From: Heterohyrax brucei
Taxonomy: Eukaryota; Chordata; Mammalia; Hyracoidea; Procaviidae
Assembly (NCBI GenBank): GCA_028571685.1
Contig: CM053140.1
Span: 145,499,701-145,563,700 of the forward strand
Direction of reading: 5' to 3'
DNA: 64,000 nt
A program made the translations under genes and the position numbers. How positions within the stretch are numbered: position 1 is the first letter of the stretch; each line of letters starts with the position of its first letter. Below are positions 22,175 through 33,567 of this stretch, piece after piece. Below the pieces are notes generated by a model. It searched no databases, was not told the origin of the DNA, and was given only the letters and a program-made list of their open reading frames with translations.

Positions 22175-22966
22175 ATGTGAGTCAATAGAGGCTGAGAGTG
22201 ATGCTGTAAAGATGGACCACAGTTGTTACTCTAGGCCTTCTTAAAGTGAAAGGTAAAAGGTATCTGACAACTTCCAAAGTCAGTCAGGTTTCAGGTGTAC
22301 AGGTCCCTCTTCCCAGCTGGCAAAGTAAGCAGTGCTATATCCAACCCCAGATGTTACAAACTATTTCAAAAATACAGAAAGGCTACTGTCCTGCTGGCCT
22401 CTGATGTCAGGCCCCAGCCATAGCCAACACTGTGTAGAATACTGCTTTTCTGCCGGAAAAGCTCTCTCCTCTGGGCAGGCATTGCCTAGGGATTAGGTCC
22501 AGCTGAGGGCTCCATATTGGTATATCTGTCTCCTAGTGGAACAAGATGGCCTCCTGCACAAGCTCCCCTCCTGCCTCAGTACAGTCTACTCTATGGCAGA
22601 GGCAGAAAGAGAGGCCAAAGGTGCCGAGATACAGAGTCCAAAGCCAGGCCCTCAAAACATGGCAATTTCACCTGCCAATCCCACTAGCAGTGCATCTGAG
22701 ATTAGTTGCTCATCAAGTCCCAGCTCTACCCACTGGCTAAGACAGAGAAAAAAAGTTAAAATGGCAAGTTACTTTCAGTCCATGAAAGTCAACATTCATC
22801 AAGAGCAGGTGTCAGCAAAAGAGAGAAAGTTTTCCATTCAGTGGTATGAAGTCAAATTAACAGCCCTATGCCATGTCTTAGGACACACTAGGGGTCCAGA
22901 AGGACCCATTTAATTATCAATTCAGGTCTTGGTTTCCCGAGGGATTTAGGGAGACGTATGTTTAAT

Positions 22967-22977
22967 CTGCCATCTTG
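22967..22977 (-). promoter_or_regulatory. YY1-like site at L1-B 5' end
   Basis: 'caagatggcag' on the minus strand, 12 bases from the element start. Same place and core as in L1-A and L1-C. Inferred from human L1. Confidence 0.5.
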
Positions 22978-22989
22978 ACTATACCCCGC

Positions 22990-23005
22990 TCCAGTGTCAT
23001 TTTTT
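22990..23005 (+). repeat. 16-bp target-site duplication of L1-B, right copy
   Basis: Exact repeat of 16025-16040. Confidence 0.97.
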
Positions 23006-24335
23006 AATGAGATAGAGAAATGAATCATCAACTTCATTTGGAAAGGGAAGAAATCCCAGATAAGTTAAGCAGTACTGAAGAAGCAGAACACAGGGGGAGG
23101 CCTCTCACTACTCAACTTTAGAACCTACTACATTGTCATGGTAGTCAAAAGAGCCTGCTACTGGTACGAAAACAGACATATAGATCAATGGAACAGAATT
23201 GAGACCCTAGAAATATCACCATCCTCCTATGGGCTTTTGGCTTATAAACAGCTGATATTTGACAAAAGCCCAAAAGGCATAAAATGGGGTTAAAAACAAT
23301 CTCTTTAACAAATGGTGTTGGCAAAATTGGATAGCCACCTGCAAAAACTGAAACAAAACCCATATGTCACACTTTACACAAAAAGTAACTCAAAATGGAT
23401 CAAGGAACTAAATATCAAACCTAAAACAATAAAGATCAAGCAAGAAAAAGTAGGATCAACAATGGAAATTCTAATACACAGCTACAAATTCTAACCAACA
23501 ATGAATGAATAACAAGAGAAAATAGATAAACAGGAACTACTAGGAATCGAACACTTATGCCCATCCAAAGACTTTATCAAGAGAGTTGAAAGACTACCTA
23601 TAGAATAGGATAAAATATTTGGCAGCTACATGTTGGATCAACATCTGATTTCCAAAATTTACAAGGAACTTCAAAATGTCAACAAGAAAAATGTAAAGAA
23701 CCCAGTTAAGCAATGGGCAAAGGCAATGTACAGACACTTCACCAAAGAAGATATCCAGGCAGCCAAAAGACACATGAGGAAATGCTCACAGTTGTTAGCT
23801 ACTAGAAAAATCAAAATCAAAATTATAAGGAGATACCATCTCACTCCAGCAAAGTTGGCAATAATCCAAAAAAAGAAAAAAAAAACCCACAAAACAACAA
23901 ATGCTGGAGAGGCTGTGGACAGATTGATAGTGTTCTATACTGCTGAGGGGAATGCCCAATGGTACAACGTCTTTAGAAAGCAATTTGGCACTTCCTTAAA
24001 AAGCTAGAAATAGAAATACCATATGATGTAGTAATCCCACTACCTGGAATATATCCTACAGAAATAAAGACAGTCACATGAACAGATACATGTACATGAA
24101 TGTTTACTGCAGCACCGTCTACAAGAGCAAAACGATGGTATTAACTTAGGTGCCTATGAACAGATGAATGGATAAACAAACTGCAGTACATATACTCAAT
24201 GGAAGACCACACAATGATAAAGAACAATGATGATTTTCAGAAGTATCTCATAACCTGGTTTCAACTGGAAGACATTATGCTTAATGAAATCAGTGAGCTA
24301 AGAAAGCACAAATATTGTACGAGACCACTGCAATA
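23006..24335 (+). pseudogene. L1-A ORF2 remnant, C-terminal part
   Basis: L1 ORF2 C-terminal region with frameshifts. Readable pieces include LDSHLQKLKQNPYV followed by the IKELNIKPKTIK segment, and the 125-codon frame from 23630 with RRYHLTPAKLAIIQKK. The region matching the CxxxC zinc-like motif of the L1 tail is diverged. The reading ends near 24335 before the 3' UTR. Confidence 0.88.
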
Positions 24336-25279
24336 AGGACTTAAAACTAGACTTATGTACAGAGAAAAAAAAGACTCTTTGATGGCTACAAGGGTAGGAT
24401 GGAGGGAAAGGGTTGGTCATAGATTAGATAGTAGATAAGAATTCTGTTAGGTGAAAGCAGTGGCAGCATATATTAGAGAGCAGGTAACTTAACTGACTAC
24501 ATCATAGAAAGAAAAGTTTTCTAAACTCAACCCAATATTTCAAAGGATAGATTAGCAGGGACAGAGGTCTAGATACCATGTTTTCAGGGCCCATAGAGGT
24601 CGACTGACATAACTGCTAAGAGAGTCTTCTGTACCCTGTATTGGTGAGTGGCACCTGTGGTCATGAAAGCCAGCAAGCTGCCATCTGAGGTACACCAAAT
24701 TATCCCAGCCCACCTGTAACAGATAATGACCAAGAACAACAAAGACATGAGGAAAAAGAGTGCAGGAGACAGAAGGACCCATATGAATGGGAGACTGTAT
24801 CAACATGAGACCAGAAGAACCAGGTGGTGCCCAGCTACCACCAAAGGCAGCTGTGATGGGAAACACATTGTAGAGCCCCTGAGGCAACACAAGAAAGAGA
24901 GATGTGCAGCTCCTATAGCCTGGATAGTCCCCTGGGAACGTGGTCCTGAACATGCTGCTGGCCCTGACTGGAAACTAGTACTGAGGTCAACAATTCAGAC
25001 AAGAACGAACTGAACTTGGCGACACAGTGTGACCACATGGTGTGTGTACCTTATGGTTTTATACATTATAGGAGGCTGTCCTACTGGTTTCTTTCTAAAT
25101 GGGAGAGAAGATGGTGGAGCAGAGGAGACAGGAGCTCATTAAGAGGATAGTAGAAGTATAAAGTGATGAGGAGGAATGCAGTGTCACTGGGTAAGGAGAG
25201 CAGATAGAGCTGCAGATAGGCAGACATGTAAAATTGATTTGGATTGTATACTTTCACTTAATCACAATTAAAAAAAAAG
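23006..25279 (+). mobile_element. L1-A, 3' part
   Basis: Resumes the L1-A ORF2 after the nested L1-B, with the C-terminal frames at 23312-23494 and 23630-24007 (HLISKIYKELQNVNKKN, RHFTKEDIQAAKRHMRKCSQ). A ~0.9-kb 3' UTR then ends 'cacttaatcacaatt' plus A9. This terminus differs from the L1-B type. Confidence 0.95.
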
Positions 25280-25296
25280 AAATGCGTTGGTGCCAT

Positions 25297-25637
25297 CACA
25301 CATATAGGATTTTCCAAAACAGAGTATATGTCATACCTTTTTATCCTTTTCTAAAAGTTCAAATTATCTAAATGTATAATTAGATGTGATTTTATTATTT
25401 AATATAAATAAAAAAAGTAAAATGTCAGACATTGGATAGGCACAATGTCTACAAAATATTCTAACTTCATTTCTCTCACAAAGTGGAGAGAGTTGAAGAT
25501 AGAAGGTCAAAAGATCATATGCAATTTAAAGTGATCTTGGGACAAATGAAAAAATAAAAAATGATTAAAGAAAAACATTACACAGCATCCAAGGCTAGCA
25601 TGAGCTCATAGAGAAAGCATCCCATGTGCATTGCAAA
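25297..25637. other. Unassigned AT-rich sequence
   Basis: No repeat or gene recognised. Confidence 0.5.
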
Positions 25638-25784
25638 TCTTCATAGATTGAATTTTGTCCCTCAGAAAGCATGTATACAAATTTGGCCAGGCTGTGATTC
25701 CAGGTATTGCATGATTTCTCCATGTCGTAAATCCTGCATCTGTGATGTTAATGAGGGAAGATGGTCAGTGGTTGTGTTGGTGGG
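25638..25784 (+). mobile_element. MaLR-like LTR (LTR-1), 5' part
   Basis: 'catagattgaattttgtccc', 'ctgtgattccaggtattgca', 'gtaaatcctgcatctgtgat', 'gttaatgaggg'. The pattern is that of ERVL-MaLR LTRs. It stops exactly where a second LTR begins and resumes at 26236. Confidence 0.7.
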
Positions 25785-26235
25785 TGTCATGGATTGAATT
25801 ATGTCCACTCAAAAATGCATTAATTTGACTTAGCTAGGAGTCCCAGTACGGTGCCATTCCCCTATGTGTTGTGAACCCTGCCTCTGTGATATTGATGATA
25901 GAGAAAGGGATGCAGTTATGTTAGTGAGTCAGGTCTCAAGCTACAAGCTTGTGGGATATCAGGAAGAGAAGTAAGCAGAGGATTTTGGGAACATCACACC
26001 ACCAAGAAGCATGACAGAGAGCAGAACACATCCTTTACACCCGAGGTTCCTGTGCCAAGATACTCTCACTGGATTAGGAGTCAGCCTACTGGACTGTGAT
26101 AAATTCTCCTGTTATACGGACTTACAATTTGTAAATGGATTTGCGGGTTACCAGACCATGACAATAAAAATTTCTCTTCATGAAGCCTTCCACTTATGGT
26201 ATTTTCTGCTGGAACGGTATCAAGTGATTAAGACA
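25785..26235 (+). mobile_element. MaLR-like LTR (LTR-2) nested in LTR-1
   Basis: A complete LTR from 'tgtcatggattgaattatgt' to 'gattaagaca' (TG...CA), with the polyadenylation-type 'gacaataaaaatttctc' near its end. It is close to the LTR at 56923 (shared 'tgagtccc', 'tgtgttgtgaa', 'gttcctgtgccaagat'). Confidence 0.78.
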
Positions 26236-26580
26236 AGGGGGCAGGACTCAGTGTGTAAGACTGATACTCTTGAATATGAAGGCAAGAGAAGCTAGCAGAG
26301 AGATTTGGGGACCTCAAACCACCAAGGAAGAAGCAGTACTGGGGGCAAAGAATGTCCTTTGGAAAAGACTCTGGGTCCCTGCGCATCAGAAACTCCCAGT
26401 CCAGGTGAAGACTGCCAACAAGGACCTTCCTCTAGAGGGAACAGATAAAGCCTTCACCTGGAATGGACACCTTAAATTTGGACTGTTAGCCTACCAGACT
26501 GTGACAAAATAAAATTTCTCTTTTTAAAGCCATCCATTTGTAGTGTTTCTGATAGAACAACAGCAGATGACTAAGATACA
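26236..26580 (+). mobile_element. MaLR-like LTR (LTR-1), 3' part
   Basis: Continues LTR-1 after the nested copy: 'ggcaggactcagtgtgtaag', 'agatttggggacctcaaacc', 'aaggaccttcctctagaggg', 'tttggactgttagcctacca', ending 'gatgactaagataca'. Confidence 0.72.
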
Positions 26581-26660
26581 GCCAGCCCCTTACAGAGATG
26601 AAAGACAAAATGTCAGCCACCATCTCCTTCTCAGTATTACATGATGTACTTGTTACTGAG

Positions 26661-27171
26661 TGTCATGGATTGAAATGTCTCCCTCTAAAATATCTGTCAA
26701 CTCGGCTAGGTCATAATTTCCACCCAGTATTGTATGATTGTCTACCATTTTGTTATCTGATGTGATTTACCTCTCTGTTGTAAATCCTATCACTGTGATA
26801 TAATAAGATGGAGCATTGGCAGTAATATTGTTGAGATCTACAATATTAGATAGTGTCTTAAGTCAATCTCTTTTGAGATATTAAAAAAAAGAAAAAGAAA
26901 CGAGCAGAGAGGCAGGGGTACCTCAAACCGCCAAGAAAGAACCAGAGCGCTTTATTTTGACCCAGGGTTCCCGCGCAGAAAAGTTCCTAGTCCAGGGGAA
27001 GATTGAGAAAAAGGACCCTGCTCCAGAGCTGACAGAGAAAAAGAACCTTCACAGACAGCTGGTGCCTGAATTTGGACTTCTAGCCTACTAGACTGTGAGA
27101 AAATAAATTTCTCTTTGTTAAAGCCATTCACCATGGTATTTTGGTTATAGCAGTACTAGGTGATTGAGACA
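26661..27171 (+). mobile_element. MaLR-like solo LTR (LTR-3) with 5-bp TSD
   Basis: A 511-bp LTR from 'tgtcatggattgaaatgtct' to 'ggtgattgagaca'. It is flanked by the exact 5-base repeat CTGAG (26656-26660 and 27172-27176), the TSD size expected for ERVL/MaLR. 'gagaaaataaatttctcttt' supplies an AATAAA near the 3' end. No internal region is present. Confidence 0.85.
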
Positions 27172-27187
27172 CTGAGGTTTTTAAAAA

Positions 27188-27440
27188 TGAATAATAGCTG
27201 TCACTTATTGAGTGCTTACTGAATGCCAGTTACTATATTAATCAGAGCTATATTCACAGAGCTTATTTCATTTAATTCTTAAATTAATCTTAAATATGGA
27301 TGCAATCAATGTCCCATTCCTATAGATGAGACAACTGAGGCTTACAAAGCTGAAGTAACTAATCCAAGAAACCCCAATAAGGAAATGAAGAAGTTACAGT
27401 TTGAACTCAAGTGGTCTAAGTCCTGAGCCTGCCCTCTGTC
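27188..27440 (-). mobile_element. MIR SINE
   Basis: Antisense MIR: 'cttattgagtgcttactgaa', 'atttcatttaattcttaaat', 'atagatgagacaactgaggc', then the complement of the tRNA-like head. Confidence 0.75.
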
Positions 27441-29085
27441 GTGATATCTATCCCCATGACTACAAGGTGGTGAGGATTGGCTGGAGGTTTACCCTGGCCT
27501 TTCAGAGACGTCTGTTATTTGTAGTAACCTGACCTGGAAGTATAAGCTACTGCCATTCCATGAGTTATGTCTACAGAGAAACATGGTGAGTTGCGGTACA
27601 GTAGAAACATTTTATAGTTACAAGTCCAGAATTTATAGCATACAAACCACTCTCACATAGCATCTTATCATCAAACTTTCCAACAATCCCGTGAGAAAGA
27701 CAGATAGGACTTGTCATTCTATTCTATAAAGAAAATTTCTGTAACTAAAGCTATTTGTTCATAGCCACATTAGTAAGAATTTGGAGGATTCCAAGTCTGC
27801 TATTTCCATGATAGCATACTGCTTGAATAGATGCTCATGTATAGTTCTGACAGGATACGTTAGACATTCACAGTATGTGTGTGTGTCTCCCTGTGTGTAC
27901 ACATTTGCATTCACCTCTAAAGGAAAACTTATTGATTAGCCCAATGGGAAATTAGAGGGATCAATAACTTTTCAGTTGACTTGGAGAAATTCAGTATGAA
28001 GTGATTCTCTGCTTATAACTATTTCAGCTTTCCCTGCAACCTCATGGAATGAACCCTGAGCTTCCCAAAGGACAGGAGCTGGGAGGATTTAGGGGAATGA
28101 AGATGCAGCCTTATAGTTTCTGAGGAATCCTCTCCAGGACTGATGAATGGTTAAGAATGGTATGCATTTTTAAAAAGCTAGTCTGAATGAAGTGGTTTAT
28201 TCCTGATCTATGATGAGTTGAGTTCAAATTTAAGATATGGCTGTACAATTGATCTCTAGTTTTTCCCTTCAGGATTTTACCTCAAACCAAATGTATATAA
28301 AAATAGATATGTACATCTTTCAAGTTACTTTTCAGGAATGAAAGAAATGGAAAGAAGTGAGAAAGAAACGCTTTGAAGAAAATCATACAAAATGAATTTT
28401 TCATGTAGCTATAAATAAAAAGAATCAGTGCTTTAGAAATGAAATGTATGAGTAAAAAAAAGAAACTTGTCTAGGTTGTTTCTCTTTAACTAGTCAAAGA
28501 TGAAGATGTTTTACTCATTTATGGAAAATGCAGCTAATTTTCTAGTTTCATAACCCAGCCTTTCTTGAGAATGAGAAATGCAGAGATGTGAAAAAAATCA
28601 TATAAGTACATTTAAAAGACAACTATGTGCAATGAGAGCAGCAGCTGAACAGTTTTTGGTGTCAGTGACATCAGCAGCTCGGATCACGTCTATTTCTAGG
28701 GCAGCTACTGAATACCCATCACTGTACTAGGCATCCCTCAGGAGGAGAGGCTTTTCCACCGTTTACAAGAAGCAGTTTGGCCACCCTTCCCATACTCAGC
28801 CTACGCTTGTGAGTTCAAGTTAGTTTAGGGTGGGTTACATAGAAATAAACGTCTATGTGAGGTGGCAACAGACTGGATTGTGGGACAGGAACAGTCACAT
28901 ATTTTACTCAGGGCTTGAAAGTGCAGACAACTACCTGCATGCCTAATAATATCAAAGTCATCACTGATAATTGTCCATGCAGTCATTTTGGTAGACAGAG
29001 GTATCCAGAAACCTTGTTTTGATTAGATGATACATTCAGCTATGAATAACTAAAACTATTCTTCATCTACAGTGATTCTAACAGT
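27441..29085. other. Unassigned sequence
   Basis: No gene or clear repeat. A short TG-rich patch lies at 27876-27900. Possible tiny MIR-like trace near 28705-28740, not firm enough to call. Confidence 0.45.
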
Positions 29086-29650
29086 GGCATAGCAGCAGTC
29101 GGGAAACCAAAAGACATACTATTTAGGGCAAAGCAGTTGCAAGAGATCTCTTTAAAGTATTCAAAACCAAAGATGTCACCTTGAGAACTATGGTGTGCTT
29201 GACCCAACCCATGGTGTTTTCAGTAGCGTATGGAAGCCGGACAAGAAATTAGAGGACCAGAGAAGAAATCATGCCTTTGAACTGTGGTGTTGGTGAAGAA
29301 TATTGATTGCACCATAGACTACTAAAGGAGTGAGCAAATCTGTCTCAGAGGAAGCACCACCAGAATGTTCCTTAGAAGCAAGGATCGTGAGCCTATGTCT
29401 TACACACTTTGGACATGTTACCAGAGGGACTCAGTCCCTGAAGAAGGACATCATGCTTAGTACAACAGGAGGTCAGCAAAAAAGAGAAAGACCCTCAACA
29501 AAATTGACTGACCCAGTGGCTACAACAGTGGGCTCAAGCACAAAACAATTGTGAGGATGTGACAAGACTGGGCAGTGTTTCATTCTGTTGTGCATAGGGT
29601 CATTATGAGTTGGAACAACTTGAGAGCATCTAACAACAACAACAACAACC
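29086..29650 (+). mobile_element. RTE (BovB-like) LINE, 3' portion
   Basis: 5'-truncated RTE starting near 'agcagcagtcgggaaaccaa'. It continues through 'aagatgtcaccttgagaact', the tail domain (frame 29330-29554 with LTHFGHVTRG, SLKKDIML and a QQKRERPS box), then 'catagggtcattatgagttg' and an (AAC)6 tail at 29631-29648. The ORF is broken. Confidence 0.9.
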
Positions 29651-30259
29651 CTAACTAACCAGGCTCCTCTAGCTGTTTATCTCACCATCTTCACGTGAGG
29701 TTTCGTTTGCGTGGTTGCCTTATTATCATAAAACTGCTGAGTCACATCTGGTGTTGTGTTCATGTTCCAGAGACGGGAAAGGGCGAAGGCTGAAGGGTGA
29801 AACATGTAAACTAAATCCCTCACTCTTTTAAAGCTTCTAATCCCACTTAGTAAATTCTACTTTCAGTTTATTAGTCATCCTTCACTGCAAGAAAAGCTTG
29901 GAAATGTTTTTGCTCTACATAAAATATAATACCAACAAAAATGAGAATAAAACCGAAAGGGAGAAAATGAATACCGGGGAGGCGACTAACAGAGAAAGAA
30001 CACGGCTGCCAACCTCAGAAGTTAGAACAGACATTACTCATCCAGACAGTTTTCATTTATCTTCATTAATCTATTTTCACTGAACAATTCATAACATTAT
30101 CAACATCCTGTATTTTCAATCTGTAATACAGGTTACTTACTGCTCCACAAGGTAACTTAACTGAATTTAGAAATTTCACAAAAGTAAGTTACTGTGTATG
30201 AGTGACTACATATATTATCTCATGTAATCCCCTGAACACTTACATTAATTATATATTAA
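29651..30259. other. Unassigned sequence
   Basis: No gene or repeat recognised. Confidence 0.5.
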
Positions 30260-30350
30260 TTTTTTCTGAACCAGAGACAGTTATATCCAAAAGCACCTAG
30301 AACAGTGTTTAGTACTTACTAGCATCTCAACAAATATTTATAGAATAAAT
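30260..30350 (+). mobile_element. L2/MIR-type 3' end
   Basis: 'agcacctagaacagtgttta' ... 'tcaacaaatatttatagaat' is the shared L2/MIR 3' end pattern. Confidence 0.5.
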
Positions 30351-30356
30351 GAATTT

Positions 30357-30462
30357 CTGTTTTGAAAACTGAAGTATAAACAAGTACAGGTTGCCTAAAG
30401 TATAAATTTCCATTTTGAAAATTGAGGTATAAACAAGCACAAGTTGCCTAAAGTATAAATTT
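30357..30462 (+). repeat. 53-bp tandem duplication, two copies
   Basis: 30357-30409 and 30410-30462 are two adjacent copies with a 53-base period, each containing 'ttttgaaaa' and ending 'ttgcctaaagtataaattt'. About 6 differences between copies. Confidence 0.9.
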
Positions 30463-30599
30463 AGCAAGCAGTAGAACCAGAATACAAACTCTAGAGATTT
30501 AACTCTAAAGGCTGTGTCTTTACCATTAAGCAACTGATGTCATGTAGAAGTAAATAATTTTATGATGGCAGGATCCATAGCTGACTTGTCGGTTAGGTA

Positions 30600-30670
30600 T
30601 CCTTAGCTTTTAAAACAGTGCCTGACATACCTTAGATGTCAATTGTCAATAACTGCTTTTAATGAATGAA
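30600..30670 (+). mobile_element. MIR/L2-type 3' end
   Basis: 'aacagtgcctgacatacctt' ... 'tgaatgaaataag' fits the MIR/L2 3' end. Confidence 0.5.
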
Positions 30671-31339
30671 ATAAGCAAAGGAGCAGGGAGTTCTCCAAAC
30701 CCCACTTCAACATAAGCTGTGGAGAAATGTAATACAACCAGCAAAGTCATACAAGTAAACTCTTTCACACACTTAACTAGCCTAATCATAAAAACCTGCA
30801 GAGAGAATATCATACAGTCTCTTCATAGAATGACTTCTCTTGTTTCAAACTCACAGACTTACTGGATACACTGAGACTATGAGAATCTTCAAATTCTAAT
30901 GCACAAAAAATTCATTAGCCTTGAACTGAAACTATCCCATGAAGCCATTGTTAAACCAAACAATTGAGTCTAAATAATAATGAATGTTTGTTTCAGTGTT
31001 GGTGCTTCTATAAAGAGTAATCTATATGAGTTTAAATGATAACACTTTATTTAAAGCACAGATGAGAACCTGAATGGGCAGAGCACCTAAATTAGGGATA
31101 CTAAAACAATTTGAGTATGGCGACATACTGTGAAATATTTAATCGACATTATTTAACTGTTTGTGTAGACACTGTGAATAGATTGTGTTTGGTTGTATAT
31201 ATTGCAACCAAAAGTAAAAGATTTTTGAAAAATTACTTCTCTTGCTGTATATTGAAACATCAAAAACAAATTAGAATAATTAAAAAGGATATATGAATCA
31301 AGCACCTAAAAGCAACAATTGAGCTAAAAGTTTAAAAAC
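30671..31339. other. Unassigned AT-rich sequence
   Basis: No gene or repeat recognised. Confidence 0.5.
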
Positions 31340-31735
31340 AAATGTGTTGCAATCTTCAGACTTTACATTTGAGGTTTCTTCTGCCAGAAATATTCTTTCA
31401 TCAGATATGTGTACAATTCGTTCCTTTATCTCAGTTTGGTCTCTACTCAAATCTCTTATGCTCAAATGCACTAGCCTTGAGTCCCTTATCTAAAGTAACC
31501 ACTCTTCACTCTTTATCCCATTAGTTATCAAGACTATTTTTTGTTATAACACATTGTGGCACATTAGATGGTGTATTGTACATTCATGTGTGTATGTTGT
31601 CATCTTCCCCACTAGAAGGTAAGCTTCCCAGCAGCAGGGCCTGTATCTGCTTTGTTTAACACCATATCCTCAACAATCAGAATAGTACTTAATATATCAT
31701 AGGTTCTCATTAAAGATTAATTGAAAGAATAAGTG
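31340..31735 (+). mobile_element. L2 LINE 3' end
   Basis: 'cttctgccagaaatattctt', 'cactagaaggtaagcttccc', 'agcagcagggcctgtatctg' and 'ttgaaagaataagtgaatc' follow the L2 3' end. Confidence 0.7.
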
Positions 31736-31825
31736 AATCAACAAAATGAATTCAGGATGCAGAAAAGAAAACGGACAGGGATTAATATACTGACCTCCTA
31801 AGAAAGTCACTAAAGCGAAATATCC

Positions 31826-32156
31826 TTGTTGTTGTTGGTTGCCATTAAATCAGCTCCTACTCAGATGTTTAAGTCCACTATTATGGCTATTGTGTACTGC
31901 CTTCCAACCCAGGGGACTCACCTGCCAGCCCTGTACATACAATAGTCTATTGTAATCCATAGGGTTTTCGTTGGCTAATTTCCGGAAGTACTTACAGATG
32001 TTGAAGACTTTCTTTCTAAGTGGTCTTAGTCTGGAAGCTCCACTGAAACTTGTCAATCATGGATGAAACTGCCAGAATTTCAAGTACCTGTGGATTTGCT
32101 TCCAGCTACACAGCAATGTGCAAGTCATCACAGTATGAAAAATCAATAGGTGGGTG
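31826..32156 (-). mobile_element. RTE-derived short element (5' UTR plus 3' end)
   Basis: The minus-strand copy of a short nonautonomous element. An RTE 3' tail ('gttgttgttggttgccatta') is joined directly to the RTE 5' UTR complement ('caggggactcacctgccagc', 'atccatagggttttcgttgg', 'cagtatgaaa'). The endonuclease and RT coding parts are absent. The plus-strand relative is at 35866-36262. Confidence 0.7.
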
Positions 32157-32553
32157 GTGGGAAACCAATTATAGAGATGAAGAGATCAGCTTCTATATTA
32201 AGGTCAGCATCTGTTACATCAACTAAAACTAAATCAGATTTGGTTCTTCTCCTAAAAGAAATTCCTCATGTGTGCACTTCCTTACTGTGGAAGAAAATTT
32301 TTAGTTCTGAATATTATCTTATGGGTACCATGGGAACAGTGTGCTTTGTGTAATCGGTTATCCAATTTAAGAAACTTTCAAATGCTGCCTAGAAGAAACA
32401 ATTTCCAAAGATTCTAATTGGTATTGTTTTAGATATAGTACTGAAAATCAAAAAACTGAACATCAGTAAACACAATGTAGACAGGAATGCCTTCAACCTG
32501 CAGGCTTTTGATAACACACCGAATCATTCATTCCCTAGCTGTAGAAAAGACAA
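32157..32553. other. Unassigned sequence
   Basis: No gene or repeat recognised. Confidence 0.5.
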
Positions 32554-33182
32554 TGTTGTGGGTTGACTTATACCTCAAAAATACATGTTATATATTCTAA
32601 CCTCTCTGTCTGTGGTTCAGAAGCCCTCATGGCACAACGGCTAAAGTGCTCAGCTGCCAACAGAAAGGTTAGCAGTTTGAACCTACCAGTTGCTCCCGGG
32701 TATGGTTCCATCAAGATCACAGTCTTGGAAATCCTCAAAGGCAATTATGCTCTGTTCTAGAGGATTGTTATGAATTGGCATCAACTCCACAGGTGCAGAT
32801 TTTGGTTTGTTTGTTTGTTTTATGCCTCCAGTGGTTATAACCCCATTGGGGGATGGGTGGTCTGTTTTGTTAATGAGGCAAGATTAGTGTAGGAGGTGTT
32901 TTGAGGCAATACCTTACAAAATCTAAAAGGACTAATGCCCGTAGGTATTAGCCCAAGACTAAGTAAATCAACAGGGCGAAGATAGATGCCACACTAAATG
33001 AAAATCACCAGCAAGGAACATGGACCTTCCTCTACAGCCAGTAGAGAAAGAAAGCCTTCCCTTAAAGCCAGTGCTCTGAACTTGGACTTCTAGCCAGTTA
33101 ACCTGTGGAAAAATAAATTTCTCTGTGTTAAAACTACTCATCTGTAGTATTTCTACCATAGCAGTACAAGATAACTAAGGCA
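32554..33182 (+). mobile_element. MaLR-like LTR (LTR-4), split by an AfroSINE
   Basis: Starts 'tgttgtgggttgacttatac' and resumes after the SINE with 'gtggttataaccccattggg', 'gttaatgaggcaagattagt'. It ends 'gaaaaataaatttctctgtg' and 'gataactaaggca'. It differs from LTR-1 to LTR-3 in its 5' half, so it is a different subfamily. Flanks (gacaa / gaagt) give no convincing TSD. Confidence 0.7.
32620..32822 (+). mobile_element. AfroSINE inside LTR-4
   Basis: 'ctcatggcacaacggctaaa' (tRNA-like box A area), 'gccaacagaaaggttagcag', 'gttatgaattggcatcaact', and a TTTG-repeat tail 'ggtttgtttgtttgtttt'. Confidence 0.85.
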
Positions 33183-33567
33183 GAAGTATAATAAAAACAA
33201 ATTGAAAATTTGTAAGTAGACATAAGCAAAAACTCACTGACTATAAGACAAGTGAATTACTACATACATGGTTGTTAAATCTTATTCTCAGGAATATATT
33301 ATGTCAGATTTTAGATTCCCTTCATTATAAAATCTAGATTTGATATGTACACATATTACTTGGGAGTTAAACCAGATGGCTTCTTTAAGATTTCATAAAA
33401 TTAAGGTATGAATAAATATGAAAAGAAATCCCCAAATTCTCAGTTCACAAAAAAGTCTCAATGCTATAAAATATCATAAGAATTATGAATCTGTGTCCAA
33501 ATAACCAAACACCATTCAGAGATCCTGGGGTAAAATGAAATATTTAAAGAAAATAACTAATTATAAG
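33183..33567. other. Unassigned AT-rich sequence
   Basis: No gene or repeat recognised. Confidence 0.5.

Larger units (their letters stand above)
16041..22989 (-). mobile_element. L1-B, nearly full-length L1 inside L1-A
   Basis: A 6,949-bp L1 on the minus strand with all parts: 5' UTR (22989 to 22175), ORF1, a ~300-nt spacer, ORF2 and a 3' UTR (16967 to 16041). It ends in the 'cattcaatcataataaa'-type terminus and an A tail. It starts 'gcggggtatagtcaagatgg', close to the L1-C start at 44698. A perfect 16-bp TSD flanks it. Both ORFs contain stops and frameshifts, so it is inactive, but it is the most complete L1 in the window and can be used to read the others. Confidence 0.97.

Noticed and set aside
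22536-22913. 125-codon plus-strand frame
   Set aside because: Antisense to the L1-B 5' UTR. Antisense ORFs are known in primate L1 5' UTRs, but the position and sequence here give no support for a homologous one.
24552-24953. 133-codon minus-strand frame
   Set aside because: Lies in the L1-A 3' UTR, which is noncoding in this family; no homology recognised.
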